NCBI GenBank assembly: GCA_034359265.1
Contig: CP136890.1
Location: forward strand, 44,614,501-44,678,500
Direction: 5' to 3'
Length of the DNA stretch: 64,000 nucleotides
DNA from: Canna indica
Lineage: Eukaryota; Streptophyta; Magnoliopsida; Zingiberales; Cannaceae
The number at the start of each line of letters is the position of its first letter. The stretch's first letter is position 1. The notes under the pieces are model-generated. The model made no database searches. It saw only the letters and a list, made by a program, of their open reading frames with translations, and was not told the DNA's origin. Position numbers and translations under genes: made by a program. Of the stretch, positions 61,101 through 64,000 are shown one piece after another.

Positions 61101-62312
61101 GAGAGCATGGGAGTTAAAGTTACCAGAGGGCACCATTGCATCCAGAAAAGAGGAAGGTGGATGAGCAGGAAGAGTGGAGGAGTTTCCAGATAAAGGGAGG
61201 GAAGAAGGGAAGGGAGTAGACACGATTGGGGGGTGGGGGGGTGGGGGAAGGGCCCGGCGGGGAGCGAGAGGATGACACCATCTCCTCCTCTCTAGCTTAA
61301 CAAAGAATTTGTGGGAACCTTGGCCAACGAAATCCTCAACCTGGTAAATTAACAAAGTGATTGCTATTGAACTGAAGATTGAAGAATAGCCTTGAAGTTG
61401 CCAGCACAAAGAATGACAAGTTTGATCTCTTCCGCTCTCTCTCCCTTTCTTCATGCCGTCAAATATTTGATCTTGTAACTACAATTAGGTCCAAGATTGG
61501 CTTCATAATTTTTTTACCCTTCATAATTTTTTGATTACATTGTAATGCTTATAATTTAGAAAGTCATTAGAAATCTAATAATGGATATGGCTAGATCTAG
61601 CTGATTCATAGAAAGCCAAGGTAACTAATTTGTTTAACCAATAGTCAAATTTTGTTCAGGACCACAATTCAGTTTTTTGTCATGGTGTAACATTCAGGAA
61701 CAAATTTTCATGTTCCCCCGGCTTTGTGTTGATCCAACTAGCTTCAGTTATAAATCAAATTATATGAAAGATGTGGTTCTGTTATATCTTTTATGTTTAT
61801 AATTTCTATAATGTACATAAATATAAAAGCCACTTCACTTGAACTACATCTTGGCGATTACTTCCTCGTGCATATATTCCTCTATCAATTTAAAATTAGC
61901 TTCACTTGATGATATGACCATACATGTGCAGAACCCGATTTGTGACTATGACTAATAGTTGGGTTGCAACATGCCACTCTTTCTGTATCTATGAATCTAT
62001 CTACCCATAACCAAAACCTTGTCGACAACCATTTTAGCTTTTGCTTTTCAATCTAGTAGTAAAAGTTTGCAGTGTTATTGAGTAATTTGATTTCCTTTTG
62101 CAAATATATTTTAGATATGCAACTTCTTGGTGGGATTATATTTCTTGGAGTTGGTGGACAAATTTGGTGTGGCGCCTGTCTATGGAACTTTTGGTGGGGT
62201 TTCCTTGATGGCTGCAGCATTTGCAGCATATTTCATAGTTGAAACAAAAGGTCGCTCGCTTGAGGAGATAGAAATGTCAATGAATGCTATGCTATCTGCC
62301 AAAGATGATTGA
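21952..62312 (+). CDS. Plastidic glucose transporter-like MFS protein (At1g05030-type), 12 exons over 40 kb
   Basis: Exons: 21952-22165, 22241-22361, 27789-27989, 28405-28504, 31536-31648, 37495-37588, 37663-37819, 46396-46542, 46613-46686, 48484-48572, 49993-50107, 62115-62312. They total 1623 nt, exactly 540 codons plus TGA, with GT-AG at every junction and phase preserved. The product has a Ser/Pro/Arg-rich transit-like leader (about residues 1-70), then an MFS sugar-porter core: DKFGSRRT loop, [43 protein letters not shown] and [12 protein letters not shown]. By recall it is closest to Arabidopsis At1g05030, of similar length. Expected role is hexose movement across the plastid inner envelope; substrate and location are inferred from the family. 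Introns make up about 96 percent of the span, mostly transposons, yet no exon is broken, so the gene looks functional. Expression was not testable. Confidence 0.9.
22241..22361 (+). CDS. Transporter exon 2: first membrane segment
   Basis: After acceptor GGGTTTCCAG the frame reads [20 protein letters not shown] then [20 protein letters not shown], the first transmembrane helix of the At1g05030 type. The donor is ATTGG|GTAAGT. A second AG at 22221 would give an exon 19 nt longer that shifts the frame relative to exon 1. Confidence 0.85.
22362..23271. other. Intron 2, proximal part, no feature recognised
   Basis: AT-rich intron sequence without coding similarity or a repeat that I recognise. 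Confidence 0.5.
23272..23441 (+). mobile_element. Au-like tRNA-derived SINE
   Basis: Begins GGGTGGCTTTTGTGTAATGG (box A-like) with box B-like GGGTTCAAACC about 60 bases later, then CAGCCTATTTGCAAAAAAAG, GGCTGTGTACATCAACCCTC, CCCAGGGCTCACAAAAGTGG and GTGCACCAGACACC, ending in a T run. This succession is the known organisation and wording of angiosperm Au SINEs. Target duplications were not resolved. Confidence 0.75.
23930..24115. repeat. Diverged GGTAC-rich foldback segment
   Basis: Dense GGTAC, CGGTA and TACCG motifs in both orientations (GGTAATGGTACCTTACGGTA, CCGTAACGGTACTTTACCG) recall the ATACCG foldback family in intron 5. The terminal TTTAAA blocks are not evident, so membership is uncertain. 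Confidence 0.4.
24190..25323 (-). mobile_element. LTR fragment, same family as the solo LTR at 58335
   Basis: Matches 60020-61051 along its length (AAGATTGACGTCTAGCAACG, CCTTCGGTGATTAGTT, TTGACATACATGTAAGG, CCTATGACTAGGAACATTTT). It ends at the same edge, GGGCACTATTCCTTTCA, which on the minus strand is the LTR start TGAAAGGAATAGTGCCC. The left part of the LTR is missing. Confidence 0.7.
25324..27788. mobile_element. Patchwork of decayed retroelement fragments in intron 2
   Basis: GCTACAGTA-type repeats fill 25324-25440. A polypurine-like AGAGGGGATGTTGAGACTTG near 25937 resembles a copia polypurine tract/LTR start. TCTTCACATGGTATGAAAGC near 26961 resembles an LTR end followed by a mutated tRNA-Met primer site. 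No polymerase motif was found, so no full element is claimed. The remaining DNA up to exon 3 at 27789 shows nothing recognisable. Confidence 0.35.
26380..26720 (+). repeat. Imperfect tandem duplication, about 200-bp unit
   Basis: GGGATTCACAAAATCGCAGTGATTGCAT near 26417 recurs diverged near 26591 (GGGTTTCACAAAATCATAGTGATTGCAT). GAGATTGATTGGTGCCAGAG near 26473 recurs near 26646, and both copies run into GGAGAAGAAGAGGGG-type purine tracts, the second extending to about 26830. Confidence 0.6.
27789..27989 (+). CDS. Transporter exon 3
   Basis: Acceptor TGTGCAG, then [55 protein letters not shown] and [11 protein letters not shown]. It carries helices 2-3 and the cytoplasmic D-x-x-G-x-R-R motif of MFS transporters (here DKFGSRRT). 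The donor TTAAG|GTTCAT is weak but keeps phase. Confidence 0.92.
28405..28504 (+). CDS. Transporter exon 4
   Basis: Acceptor CTTACAG, donor CAGAG|GTAACA. Encodes [20 protein letters not shown] and [13 protein letters not shown], a helix with the [10 protein letters not shown] motif of sugar porters. Intron 3 before it (415 bp) has no visible insertion. Confidence 0.92.
28640..28902 (-). mobile_element. TRIM-like remnant in intron 4
   Basis: Direct repeats ATTGGGAAAGAGACCAATCC... near 28650 and AGGAAAATGACCAATCAATT... near 28867, each ending TTTATATTC(G/T)TAACA, flank a ~170-base interior. On the minus strand TGGTACAAGAGC lies near the right repeat and resembles the primer site TGGTATCAGAGC. 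No coding sequence. Confidence 0.4.
29110..29700 (+). pseudogene. hAT transposase C-terminal tail remnant
   Basis: Plus-strand reading gives an acidic Ser/Gly/Asp-rich stretch, then [20 protein letters not shown] and [11 protein letters not shown]. It parallels the tail of the minus-strand hAT copy at 39080-39456 ([31 protein letters not shown]). Text after 29388 (ACCATCATGATATGATTAGC, TCAATGTGGTACTCTAGATG) also recurs at 45190-45400. Only the tail and 3' sequence remain; no dimerisation domain. Confidence 0.6.
29456..29510 (+). repeat. (CTATA)n microsatellite
   Basis: About eight to nine copies of a CTATA pentanucleotide with one imperfect unit, inside the hAT remnant. Confidence 0.9.
29700..31535. 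other. Rest of intron 4, no clear feature
   Basis: AT-rich. A 73-codon open frame at 30647-30868 shows no family signature. I see nothing else to support. Confidence 0.45.
31536..31648 (+). CDS. Transporter exon 5
   Basis: Acceptor ATGCAG, donor CATTG|GTGAGA. Encodes [20 protein letters not shown] and [18 protein letters not shown]. The SPTKYRG stretch is the cytoplasmic loop E/R motif (PxxxRG) of sugar transporters. Confidence 0.92.
31946..32219. mobile_element. ATACCG foldback element, copy A
   Basis: Starts CATGGTTTAAAATACCGTAC and ends GGTATTTTAAACCATG, near-perfect inverted ends. The interior is built of GGTATTTA, ATACCGGG, CGGTACCGGC and their reverse complements. 274 bases, no coding capacity. 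A target duplication is not clear. Confidence 0.7.
32348..32722. mobile_element. ATACCG foldback element, copy B
   Basis: Ends CATGGTTTAAAATATCGG and CAGTATTTTAAACCATG, with interior GGGCGGTATCGCCCGGTATG-type palindromes. It includes AAAGAGCCGTTG, a phrase also in copies C and E. Confidence 0.7.
32735..33862. mobile_element. hAT-type MITE with (C)ACACGAC repeats, split by a TRIM
   Basis: The right end TGCCAGCCCTA is the reverse complement of the familiar plant hAT MITE start TAGGGCTGGCA. Inward are GTGTCGGGTTATCGTGTCGT-type repeats and, on the left, TTGACACGACACGACACAC. The left terminus near 32735 is degenerate (TAGAGCAGG). The TRIM at 33097-33617 interrupts it. No 8-bp duplication was identified. 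Confidence 0.5.
33097..33617 (-). mobile_element. TRIM (terminal-repeat retrotransposon in miniature)
   Basis: 521 bases flanked by CTTAT on both sides (33092-33096, 33618-33622). The right LTR 33301-33617 starts TGTTAAGAAATTAG and ends GACTTTAACA. The left LTR 33097-33216 starts TGTTAGAAAATAG, shares CACCCCAAAAGCTAGCTCAT and ACCAATGTGAGA, and has lost about 200 bases internally. Between them is an 84-base interior ending GGCTCTGATACCA, i.e. on the minus strand TGGTATCAGAGCC, the tRNA-Met primer site directly inside the 5' LTR. No coding capacity, as expected for TRIMs. Confidence 0.85.
33863..34472. other. Intron 5 spacer, no feature recognised
   Basis: Contains two or three repeats of TTTCAGCAATGACATTATTG-type text (33945-34010) and otherwise unique AT-rich DNA. 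Confidence 0.4.
34474..35269. mobile_element. ATACCG foldback element, copy C
   Basis: Ends AGGTTTAAAATACCGATACC and GAGATTTAAAACC, inside dense ATACCGGGCGGTATT palindromes. It has absorbed about 330 bases of other sequence (roughly 34585-34910), starting with a C7T18-type run. CTTCAATCA precedes it (34465-34473) and recurs after it (35274-35282), a possible 8-9-bp target duplication. Confidence 0.65.
35281..36095. mobile_element. ATACCG foldback element, copy D, with internal tandem duplication
   Basis: Starts CATGGTTCCAAGTATCGTAT and ends GTACAGAGATTTTAAACC; the same ATACCG palindromes lie near both ends. Its interior (about 35405-35880) holds two units of roughly 235 bases and a CAAGCTTTTGC-rich region to 35995. 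It lies next to copy C. Confidence 0.65.
35405..35880 (+). repeat. Two-unit tandem duplication (~235 bp) rich in AAGCTTTTG palindromes
   Basis: Unit 1 near 35413 and unit 2 near 35643 both run ATATGAAAATAGCGCCCATA, GGAGCCCT(T/C)TGCCTTGTGCA, AGCAGCTGTTGTCAGCAA and AAGCAACAAAAG. Within each unit AGCAAGCTTTTGCTTGATGC and the following CAACAAAAGCTTGCTG form an imperfect stem. Confidence 0.75.
36096..37494. other. Rest of intron 5, no clear feature
   Basis: AT-rich, with short open frames lacking any family signature. It ends at the acceptor CGTATAG before exon 6. Confidence 0.45.
37495..37588 (+). CDS. Transporter exon 6
   Basis: Acceptor GTATAG, donor ACAAT|GTAATA. Encodes [20 protein letters not shown] and [18 protein letters not shown] is the PESPRWL motif at the start of the central loop of sugar porters. 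Confidence 0.93.
37663..37819 (+). CDS. Transporter exon 7: central cytoplasmic loop
   Basis: Separated from exon 6 by a 74-bp intron. Encodes [20 protein letters not shown] and [18 protein letters not shown], then [14 protein letters not shown], the hydrophilic loop between helices 6 and 7. The donor GAAAG|GTAGAT leaves phase 1, completed by exon 8. Confidence 0.92.
38516..38663 (+). repeat. Threefold GCAAAAAG(T/C)CCC...TGAACTTT repeat (MULE-end-like)
   Basis: GCAAAAAGCCCCCTGAACTT, GCAAAAAGTCCCATGAACTT and GCAAAAAGCCCCACGAACTA follow one another, then CCCTCCGTTAACTTTTTAA. The last phrase also occurs inside the long-TIR element at 17340 (CCCTCCGTTAACTTTTGTC). It is probably one end of a Mutator-like element cut by copy E of the ATACCG family. 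Confidence 0.5.
38664..39072. mobile_element. ATACCG foldback element, copy E
   Basis: Ends CATGGTTTAAAATACCGTAC and GAGTATTTTAAACCATG; palindromic interior with ATACCGGGCGGTATTTG and CGGTACCGGTACATACCGGT. Its right end directly abuts the hAT transposase remnant. Confidence 0.7.
39080..40137 (-). pseudogene. hAT transposase C-terminal half
   Basis: On the minus strand 39870-39667 encodes [20 protein letters not shown] and [20 protein letters not shown], the C-terminal dimerisation domain of hAT transposases (CERNWSxF..IHTK.RNRL). Downstream, after stops, 39456-39080 encodes a basic/Ser-rich then acidic tail ending in [15 protein letters not shown]. Upstream, 40090-39905 gives a helical segment ([20 protein letters not shown]). 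The N-terminal zinc finger and catalytic part are missing; the copia LTR begins at 40138. Inactive. Confidence 0.8.
40138..40414 (+). repeat. 5' LTR of copia 1
   Basis: 277 bases. It shares CCATGATTGATTG, ATCACAAAT(A/G)TTCT, GAGAGAT-type text and AAGAAATAAATTGTTGTAAT with 44832-44915. Confidence 0.85.
40680..41720 (+). pseudogene. Copia 1 gag with zinc knuckle
   Basis: [10 protein letters not shown] near 40725 is the N-terminal gag signature (LNG-x-NY-x-x-W) of plant copia. Following frames contain [20 protein letters not shown]. Frame 41348-41608 holds an intact zinc knuckle [15 protein letters not shown] (CX2CX4HX4C). Stops and frame changes break the rest. Confidence 0.8.
41721..42120 (+). 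pseudogene. Copia 1 protease
   Basis: [20 protein letters not shown] contains the DSG(A/T) aspartic active site, followed by [20 protein letters not shown] and [17 protein letters not shown]. The frame (41720-42046) is open across the domain and closes before the pre-integrase region. Confidence 0.82.
42121..42800 (+). pseudogene. Copia 1 pre-integrase and integrase, fragmented
   Basis: [16 protein letters not shown] (pre-integrase L-W-H-x-R-L-G-H pattern) at 42193 is followed almost at once by a region near 42310 reading [13 protein letters not shown] (second catalytic Asp) and 42410 [15 protein letters not shown] (Glu region). The first catalytic Asp segment between them is deleted. A tail with [20 protein letters not shown] continues to 42790. 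Confidence 0.75.
43330..44172 (+). pseudogene. Copia 1 reverse transcriptase
   Basis: Frames in succession: [20 protein letters not shown] and [40 protein letters not shown] and [23 protein letters not shown] box in [20 protein letters not shown]; and [20 protein letters not shown]. All are copia RT landmarks. Stops near 43660 and 43855 and frame changes make it inactive. Confidence 0.87.
44380..44831 (+). pseudogene. Copia 1 RNase H and polypurine tract
   Basis: The frame from 44452 gives [36 protein letters not shown] and [19 protein letters not shown], ending in a premature stop after GLICTP. A polypurine tract TTAAGGGGGAG precedes the 3' LTR at 44832. Confidence 0.82.
44832..44923 (+). 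repeat. 3' LTR of copia 1, deleted
   Basis: Starts TGTTGAAAATCCATGATTG and tracks the 5' LTR to AAATTGTTGTAATTAGGGAA, with about 40 bases missing inside and everything after about 44923 lost, so no target duplication survives. Confidence 0.7.
45100..45655 (+). mobile_element. hAT remnant ending in an ATACCG-type terminus
   Basis: 45170-45420 matches 29388-29680 (ACCATCATGACATG...GCTTGCAAGAG, TCAATGTGGTATTCTAGATA, CAAAACATTATGACTTGGGA), i.e. the 3' end of the hAT coding region. The segment closes with AGTACCGAGTACCGAGATTTTAAACCATG at 45655, the terminal wording of the ATACCG foldback family. The same juxtaposition occurs at 39072/39080. Confidence 0.55.
45680..46147. mobile_element. hAT-type MITE (468 bp) with ACTGTAAT target duplication
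   Basis: Termini TAGGGCTGAGCA and TGCTCAGCCCTA are perfect inverted repeats, and ACTGTAAT flanks both sides (45672-45679, 46148-46155), the 8-bp duplication of hAT elements. Subterminal GGGTCGGGTCGG / CCCGACCCGA repeats lie on both arms. The centre holds a tRNA-like stretch on the minus strand. Confidence 0.9.
45910..46000 (-). other. tRNA-like / SINE-head segment inside the MITE
   Basis: On the minus strand TTGGCTTTGTGGTTAGAAGG resembles a polymerase III box A and AAGTTCGAGTCCTACTTGAG a box B, about 35 bases apart. A whole cloverleaf is not convincing, so this is probably a captured SINE or tRNA fragment. Confidence 0.45.
46396..46542 (+). CDS. Transporter exon 8
   Basis: Acceptor ATCCAG, donor TACAG|GTAGTG. 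Encodes [40 protein letters not shown] and [22 protein letters not shown] is the QQ-x-x-GIN sugar-binding motif of helix 7. Confidence 0.94.
46613..46686 (+). CDS. Transporter exon 9
   Basis: Follows a 70-bp intron. Encodes [20 protein letters not shown] and YLGM, containing the second D-x-x-G-R-R loop motif. The donor GAATG|GTGCGA is unusual after the GT but keeps phase. Confidence 0.92.
46687..48483. other. Intron 9, no transposon recognised
   Basis: 1797 bases, AT-rich. Near 47330-47410 and 47990-48120 it carries text such as GGGTCTTTAAATTATGAAGTGTCC and TTAGGGACCTAAAATAAATAGGG that may be remnants of inverted-repeat element ends, but I cannot define boundaries. Confidence 0.4.
48484..48572 (+). 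CDS. Transporter exon 10
   Basis: Acceptor TATGCAG, donor TTGCT|GTATGT. Encodes [20 protein letters not shown] and [10 protein letters not shown]. The donor at 48573, not the GTATAC four bases later, was chosen because it alone restores TLLYIFTFA with exon 11. Confidence 0.9.
48573..49992. other. Intron 10, with a short tandem duplication
   Basis: 1420 bases, AT-rich. At about 49531-49607 a 38-39-base segment (AAAAAATAGAAGTGAGACAA ... AAACCTAAAGAT) is present twice in a row. Nothing else recognisable. Confidence 0.6.
49993..50107 (+). CDS. Transporter exon 11
   Basis: Acceptor GTGTAG, donor ATTGG|GTATGT. Encodes [20 protein letters not shown] and [18 protein letters not shown], the helix 10 G-x-GPV motif and the following PE-x-x-x-x-x-R loop. 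Confidence 0.93.
50108..50485. other. Intron 11, proximal segment
   Basis: An open frame at 50299-50484 has no recognised family. Otherwise there is AT-rich DNA up to the ATAAT target duplication of copia 2 at 50486-50490. Confidence 0.4.
50491..50629 (+). repeat. 5' LTR of copia 2 with adjacent primer site
   Basis: 139 bases, TG...CA, followed directly by TGGTATCAGAGCCCTAGG. It contains TATATATAG, a possible TATA element, near 50580. Confidence 0.9.
51368..52260 (+). pseudogene. Copia 2 gag
   Basis: ATG at 51368 opens [20 protein letters not shown] and includes [13 protein letters not shown], the plant copia gag signature. A frameshift near 51625 leads to a second frame (51644-51958) with [21 protein letters not shown] third segment near 52080 holds a zinc knuckle [15 protein letters not shown], with five rather than four residues before the last Cys. 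Confidence 0.82.
52261..52600 (+). pseudogene. Copia 2 protease
   Basis: [20 protein letters not shown] carries the DSGAS active site, followed by [20 protein letters not shown] and [20 protein letters not shown]. The domain itself is open; the frame ends at 52597 just after it. Confidence 0.82.
52601..53560 (+). pseudogene. Copia 2 integrase with catalytic deletion
   Basis: Pre-integrase [18 protein letters not shown] and [15 protein letters not shown], then [20 protein letters not shown] with the first catalytic Asp. In frame 52907-53218, [17 protein letters not shown] runs directly on: the usual stretch with R-S/T-D-N-G-x-E-Y, including the second catalytic Asp, is missing without loss of frame. 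The Glu region [16 protein letters not shown] is kept. The element could not integrate by its own enzyme. Later stops break the C-terminal part ([19 protein letters not shown]). Confidence 0.85.
53700..54640 (+). pseudogene. Copia 2 reverse transcriptase
   Basis: [20 protein letters not shown] and [23 protein letters not shown], then in the same frame [20 protein letters not shown]. After a frameshift: [38 protein letters not shown] and [16 protein letters not shown] (active-site MDD). The last part near 54490-54640 is badly shifted. Confidence 0.87.
54880..55340 (+). pseudogene. Copia 2 RNase H
   Basis: Open frame 54924-55337 with [60 protein letters not shown] and [14 protein letters not shown]. 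The frame reads through to [19 protein letters not shown] near its C-terminus. Confidence 0.88.
55368..55508 (+). repeat. 3' LTR of copia 2
   Basis: 141 bases starting right after TTGAGGGGGAG and ending GGGGCTCAACA, followed by ATAAT. It differs from the 5' LTR by a TTC insertion, one deletion and about six substitutions. Confidence 0.9.
55514..56147. other. Intron 11 spacer
   Basis: AT-rich DNA with no recognised gene or repeat. Confidence 0.4.
57985..58166 (-). pseudogene. CCHC zinc-knuckle segment of the minus-strand retroelement frame
   Basis: [20 protein letters not shown] followed by REVTP matches CX2CX4HX4C exactly. It is listed separately because it is the one firmly recognisable domain of this element. 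Confidence 0.6.
58335..61051 (-). mobile_element. Solo LTR (2717 bp) inserted in the LINE ORF1-like frame
   Basis: Plus-strand reading starts TGTTGGGATGGG and ends GGGCACTATTCCTTTCA, with GCTTC on both flanks (58330-58334 and 61052-61056). Removing the LTR and one GCTTC joins the flanking minus-strand reading frame without a shift, which confirms the boundaries. On the minus strand it reads TGAAAGGAATAGTGCCC ... CCCATCCCAACA. It is related to the fragment at 24190-25323. There is no internal polymerase region. Confidence 0.9.
58466..58867. mobile_element. hAT-type MITE (402 bp) nested in the solo LTR
   Basis: Termini TAGGGGTGTAA and TTACACCCCTA form perfect inverted repeats; CCTCAAAC flanks both ends (58458-58465, 58868-58875), an 8-bp hAT duplication. 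The subterminal regions are built from GAGCTCGAGCTCGA / CTCGAGTCGAG repeats. Confidence 0.92.
61455..62114. other. Distal intron 11
   Basis: AT-rich DNA with no feature, ending at the acceptor TATTTTAG of exon 12. Confidence 0.5.
62115..62312 (+). CDS. Transporter exon 12: C-terminus and stop
   Basis: Acceptor TATTTTAG at 62114. Encodes [40 protein letters not shown] and [20 protein letters not shown], ending SAKDD-stop. [11 protein letters not shown] is the PETKG-type C-terminal motif of sugar porters. Confidence 0.94.
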   Translation: MCNFLVGLYFLELVDKFGVAPVYGTFGGVSLMAAAFAAYFIVETKGRSLEEIEMSMNAMLSAKDD

Positions 62313-62720
62313 TGGAGATCTTGTTTGTCTACAAACATCAAACCATGGCTTGTTCTGAAGGGGAAATGCAATATAGTTGGCTGAAACCTGCTATTTTTTA
62401 TCAGATGCAGTTTGAGTTCAAGCGATCTCTGGTGGTCACAAGGTCAAATTTCTTTGCCGAAGAACAACTTTAAAGCACTCAGCATAGCGTTGCTCCATAA
62501 AGTCGATTACATAATATTTTTTAAAAAATGTAATTTCGAGATTTCCCAATGTCAAACATGATTTGTATTTGGCCAGATTATTGCTGGACATTGTAGATTG
62601 GATATGTCTAAGATATTTTCTTCTCCTAGTTAATCTGACTACGATTACTAACTTGATATGTTATGCACTTTATCTAAATAAAATGTATTTATATTAGCAA
62701 AAAATGGTTTACTTGCTGAT
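62313..62720 (+). promoter_or_regulatory. 3' UTR with candidate poly(A) signal
   Basis: AATAAA at 62677-62682 lies 365 bases after the stop in an AT-rich setting, a plausible plant near-upstream element. A second AATAAA occurs near 62930. The true cleavage site cannot be read from sequence alone. Confidence 0.45.
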
Positions 62721-63289
62721 ATTTAAAGCCATGGAAATTACAAAATAGGAGGATTTTCAAACTGCCATGTCCTTGCATATATTTTACAAATCATCCTTTT
62801 ATTGTTAATAACATAATTTTCGCAGGGGACCCTCCTTTATCTCTTCTTTAAAATGTGTTCAATTTCTTATCCTCACAGGGGAGAGTGTATAATTGATTTT
62901 CTGTAAATAAATTGTTTCTCTGAACCTTGGAATAAAAATGACATCTTGATATATGAGGTCTGTTTAATGTTTATAAATATTAGTGTATAGCATACTAAAT
63001 ATTAGTATTATGGCAATTAAAATTGTTTGTATTTAGTATATAACATATTGTGCTAATAACATATTATCCACTCGGTTTAAAGCCCATCCTAGCATAGTCC
63101 TAATTGGCCATCTACCCGTCATAAGTTTGCCCCAAGGAGAGCTTTGTTTCCTTCATTTCGAACCCAAAAAAGGGCTAATGGTTTAGCCTATATTTGGCTG
63201 CTCGGAACATAAGGTCCTCGGCACCATGTTGCTGGTTGGCGTTAAAAGAAGTTTAATTTTGAAGGGAAGTGCAATGATGTGATATACTA
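62721..63289. other. Spacer after the gene
   Basis: AT-rich to about 63060, then sequence of more even composition that may already belong to the LINE remnant but gives no recognisable protein. Confidence 0.4.
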
Positions 63290-64000
63290 TAGTATTTTCT
63301 GTTGGAAACTTCTCCACGAACGATTGCCAACTTGCTCACGCCTCTTGTTCCTTGGCCTTGGCTCCATAAATACATGCCCCTTCAGCTCCATTTCCCTAGA
63401 AACCATCGATCATTTATTCTTTTAATGTGACTTTGCCTCTCAAATTTGGTCACTCCTTAGCTTAAAATTTGGCCTTAGACTTTGCCTCCCGACTTAATCG
63501 TGGGCTTGGTGAATGGCTATCCCCTTGTTCGCCCCCTTGATCTGCTTGGTTTTCGGCCTTTTATGCCAACACTTCATAGTTCATCTGGCACGCTAGAAAC
63601 GAATTGTTGTTCGAGGCTAGACAACCTACCCTATGGAATTGTGATCCGAATCCTTGCATTCTCTCAGAATTATTACAAACAGATACTACCTAAGGGCAAT
63701 ATCAATCACTCTTCCCATTCGGTTAAATGGATTCCTTCGGTACTAGATTTACTTAATATAAACTATGATGCTTCCTATCTTGAAATTACAGGAGGTATTG
63801 GGTTTGTAACTCGCAATAGTGATGGTTTCTGCTCATCCGCTACAAGCTCTTATCAGGTGGTATAATTAACATGAACTTATAGGCCCCTGGGTCTATCTCT
63901 TATGTATCTGATATTTTGTTGTCACGTTTGAAGTGTAATGTAGTTGGTTTCTCTTTTTGTTTTCAAGAAAGAAACAAAGCTACCCATTGGGCAGCAAATC
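63290..64000 (+). pseudogene. LINE ORF2 C-terminus (zf-RVT and RNase H-like), degenerate
   Basis: The frame at 63303 gives WKLLHERLPTC, then SLETIDHLFF-stop-CDFASQIW, the zf-RVT domain (W-K-L-L-x-x-R-L-P-T ... E-T-x-x-H-L-F-x-x-C). It is followed by IWHARNELLFEARQ and, in frame 63482-63865, INYDASYLEITGGIGFVTRN, the start of the RVT_3 RNase H-like fold (N-x-D-A-S...G-x-G-F-V-x-R). SRLKCNVVGFSFCFQERNKA near 63928 is the end of that fold. Stops and frame changes are frequent. The order is that of plant L1-type ORF2; the rest lies beyond or is lost. Confidence 0.7.

Larger units (their letters stand above)
56148..61454 (-). pseudogene. LINE ORF1-like zinc-knuckle gene, split by a solo LTR
   Basis: On the minus strand an ATG at 61454 opens a frame that includes [20 protein letters not shown] and [16 protein letters not shown]. 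It is cut by the solo LTR 58335-61051 and resumes in the same frame at 58329 ([13 protein letters not shown]). After a frameshift near 58165, [14 protein letters not shown] is a CCHC zinc knuckle (CX2CX4HX4C). Further left, 57885-57545 and 57152-56439 hold Ser/Pro/Thr-rich decayed frames. A knuckle after a long N-terminal region fits plant LINE ORF1 or related nucleic-acid-binding retroelement proteins. No endonuclease or RT follows on this strand, so assignment is tentative. Confidence 0.5.

Overview
This window is nuclear DNA of a flowering plant. It has GT-AG introns, Ty3/gypsy and Ty1/copia elements primed by initiator tRNA-Met, CACTA, hAT and Mutator-like DNA transposons, an Au-type tRNA-derived SINE, and one interrupted gene whose product matches a plastid-envelope sugar transporter. 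The species and the monocot/eudicot question cannot be settled from this sequence.

Layout. 1-1613 is the 3' part of a CACTA (En/Spm) transposon with a decayed Transposase_24-type coding region, subterminal repeats and a clean terminus. 1614-3338 and 11174-11454 are two halves of an old LTR-retrotransposon-like repeat split by a Ty3/gypsy (Tekay/Del-like) element on the minus strand (3339-11173, target duplication GAAAT). A second, 5'-truncated copy of the same gypsy family runs on the plus strand (11455 to about 16822). It is followed by another CACTA 3' end (to 17196), a long-TIR Mutator-like element (17340-18329) and a 2.76-kb solo LTR (18577-21336, duplication TTTGG) that carries a tandem array of seven hairpins with covarying stems.

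The only ordinary host gene runs from 21952 to 62312. Its twelve exons sum to 1623 nt (540 codons plus stop), every junction is GT-AG, and phase is kept throughout. The product is an MFS sugar transporter with an N-terminal transit-like region, closest by recall to Arabidopsis At1g05030 (probable plastidic glucose transporter 1). About 96 percent of the gene is intron, and the five largest introns (3.0 to 12.0 kb) are mostly transposon material: two Ty1/copia elements (one with an ATAAT duplication), a second solo LTR inserted in a LINE ORF1-like frame with an hAT MITE inside it, a TRIM, a SINE, hAT transposase remnants, and at least five copies of a foldback family rich in ATACCG and GGTAT. 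The three shortest introns are 70-75 bp.

Beyond the gene's 3' UTR, 63290-64000 holds the degenerate C-terminus of a LINE ORF2 (zf-RVT and RNase H-like). Nothing suggests a multi-gene pathway. The window shows one conserved gene embedded in, and swollen by, several layers of transposable elements. The most unusual structures are the covarying hairpin array, the recurrent ATACCG foldback family with an apparent hAT partner, and the three-level nesting in intron 11.
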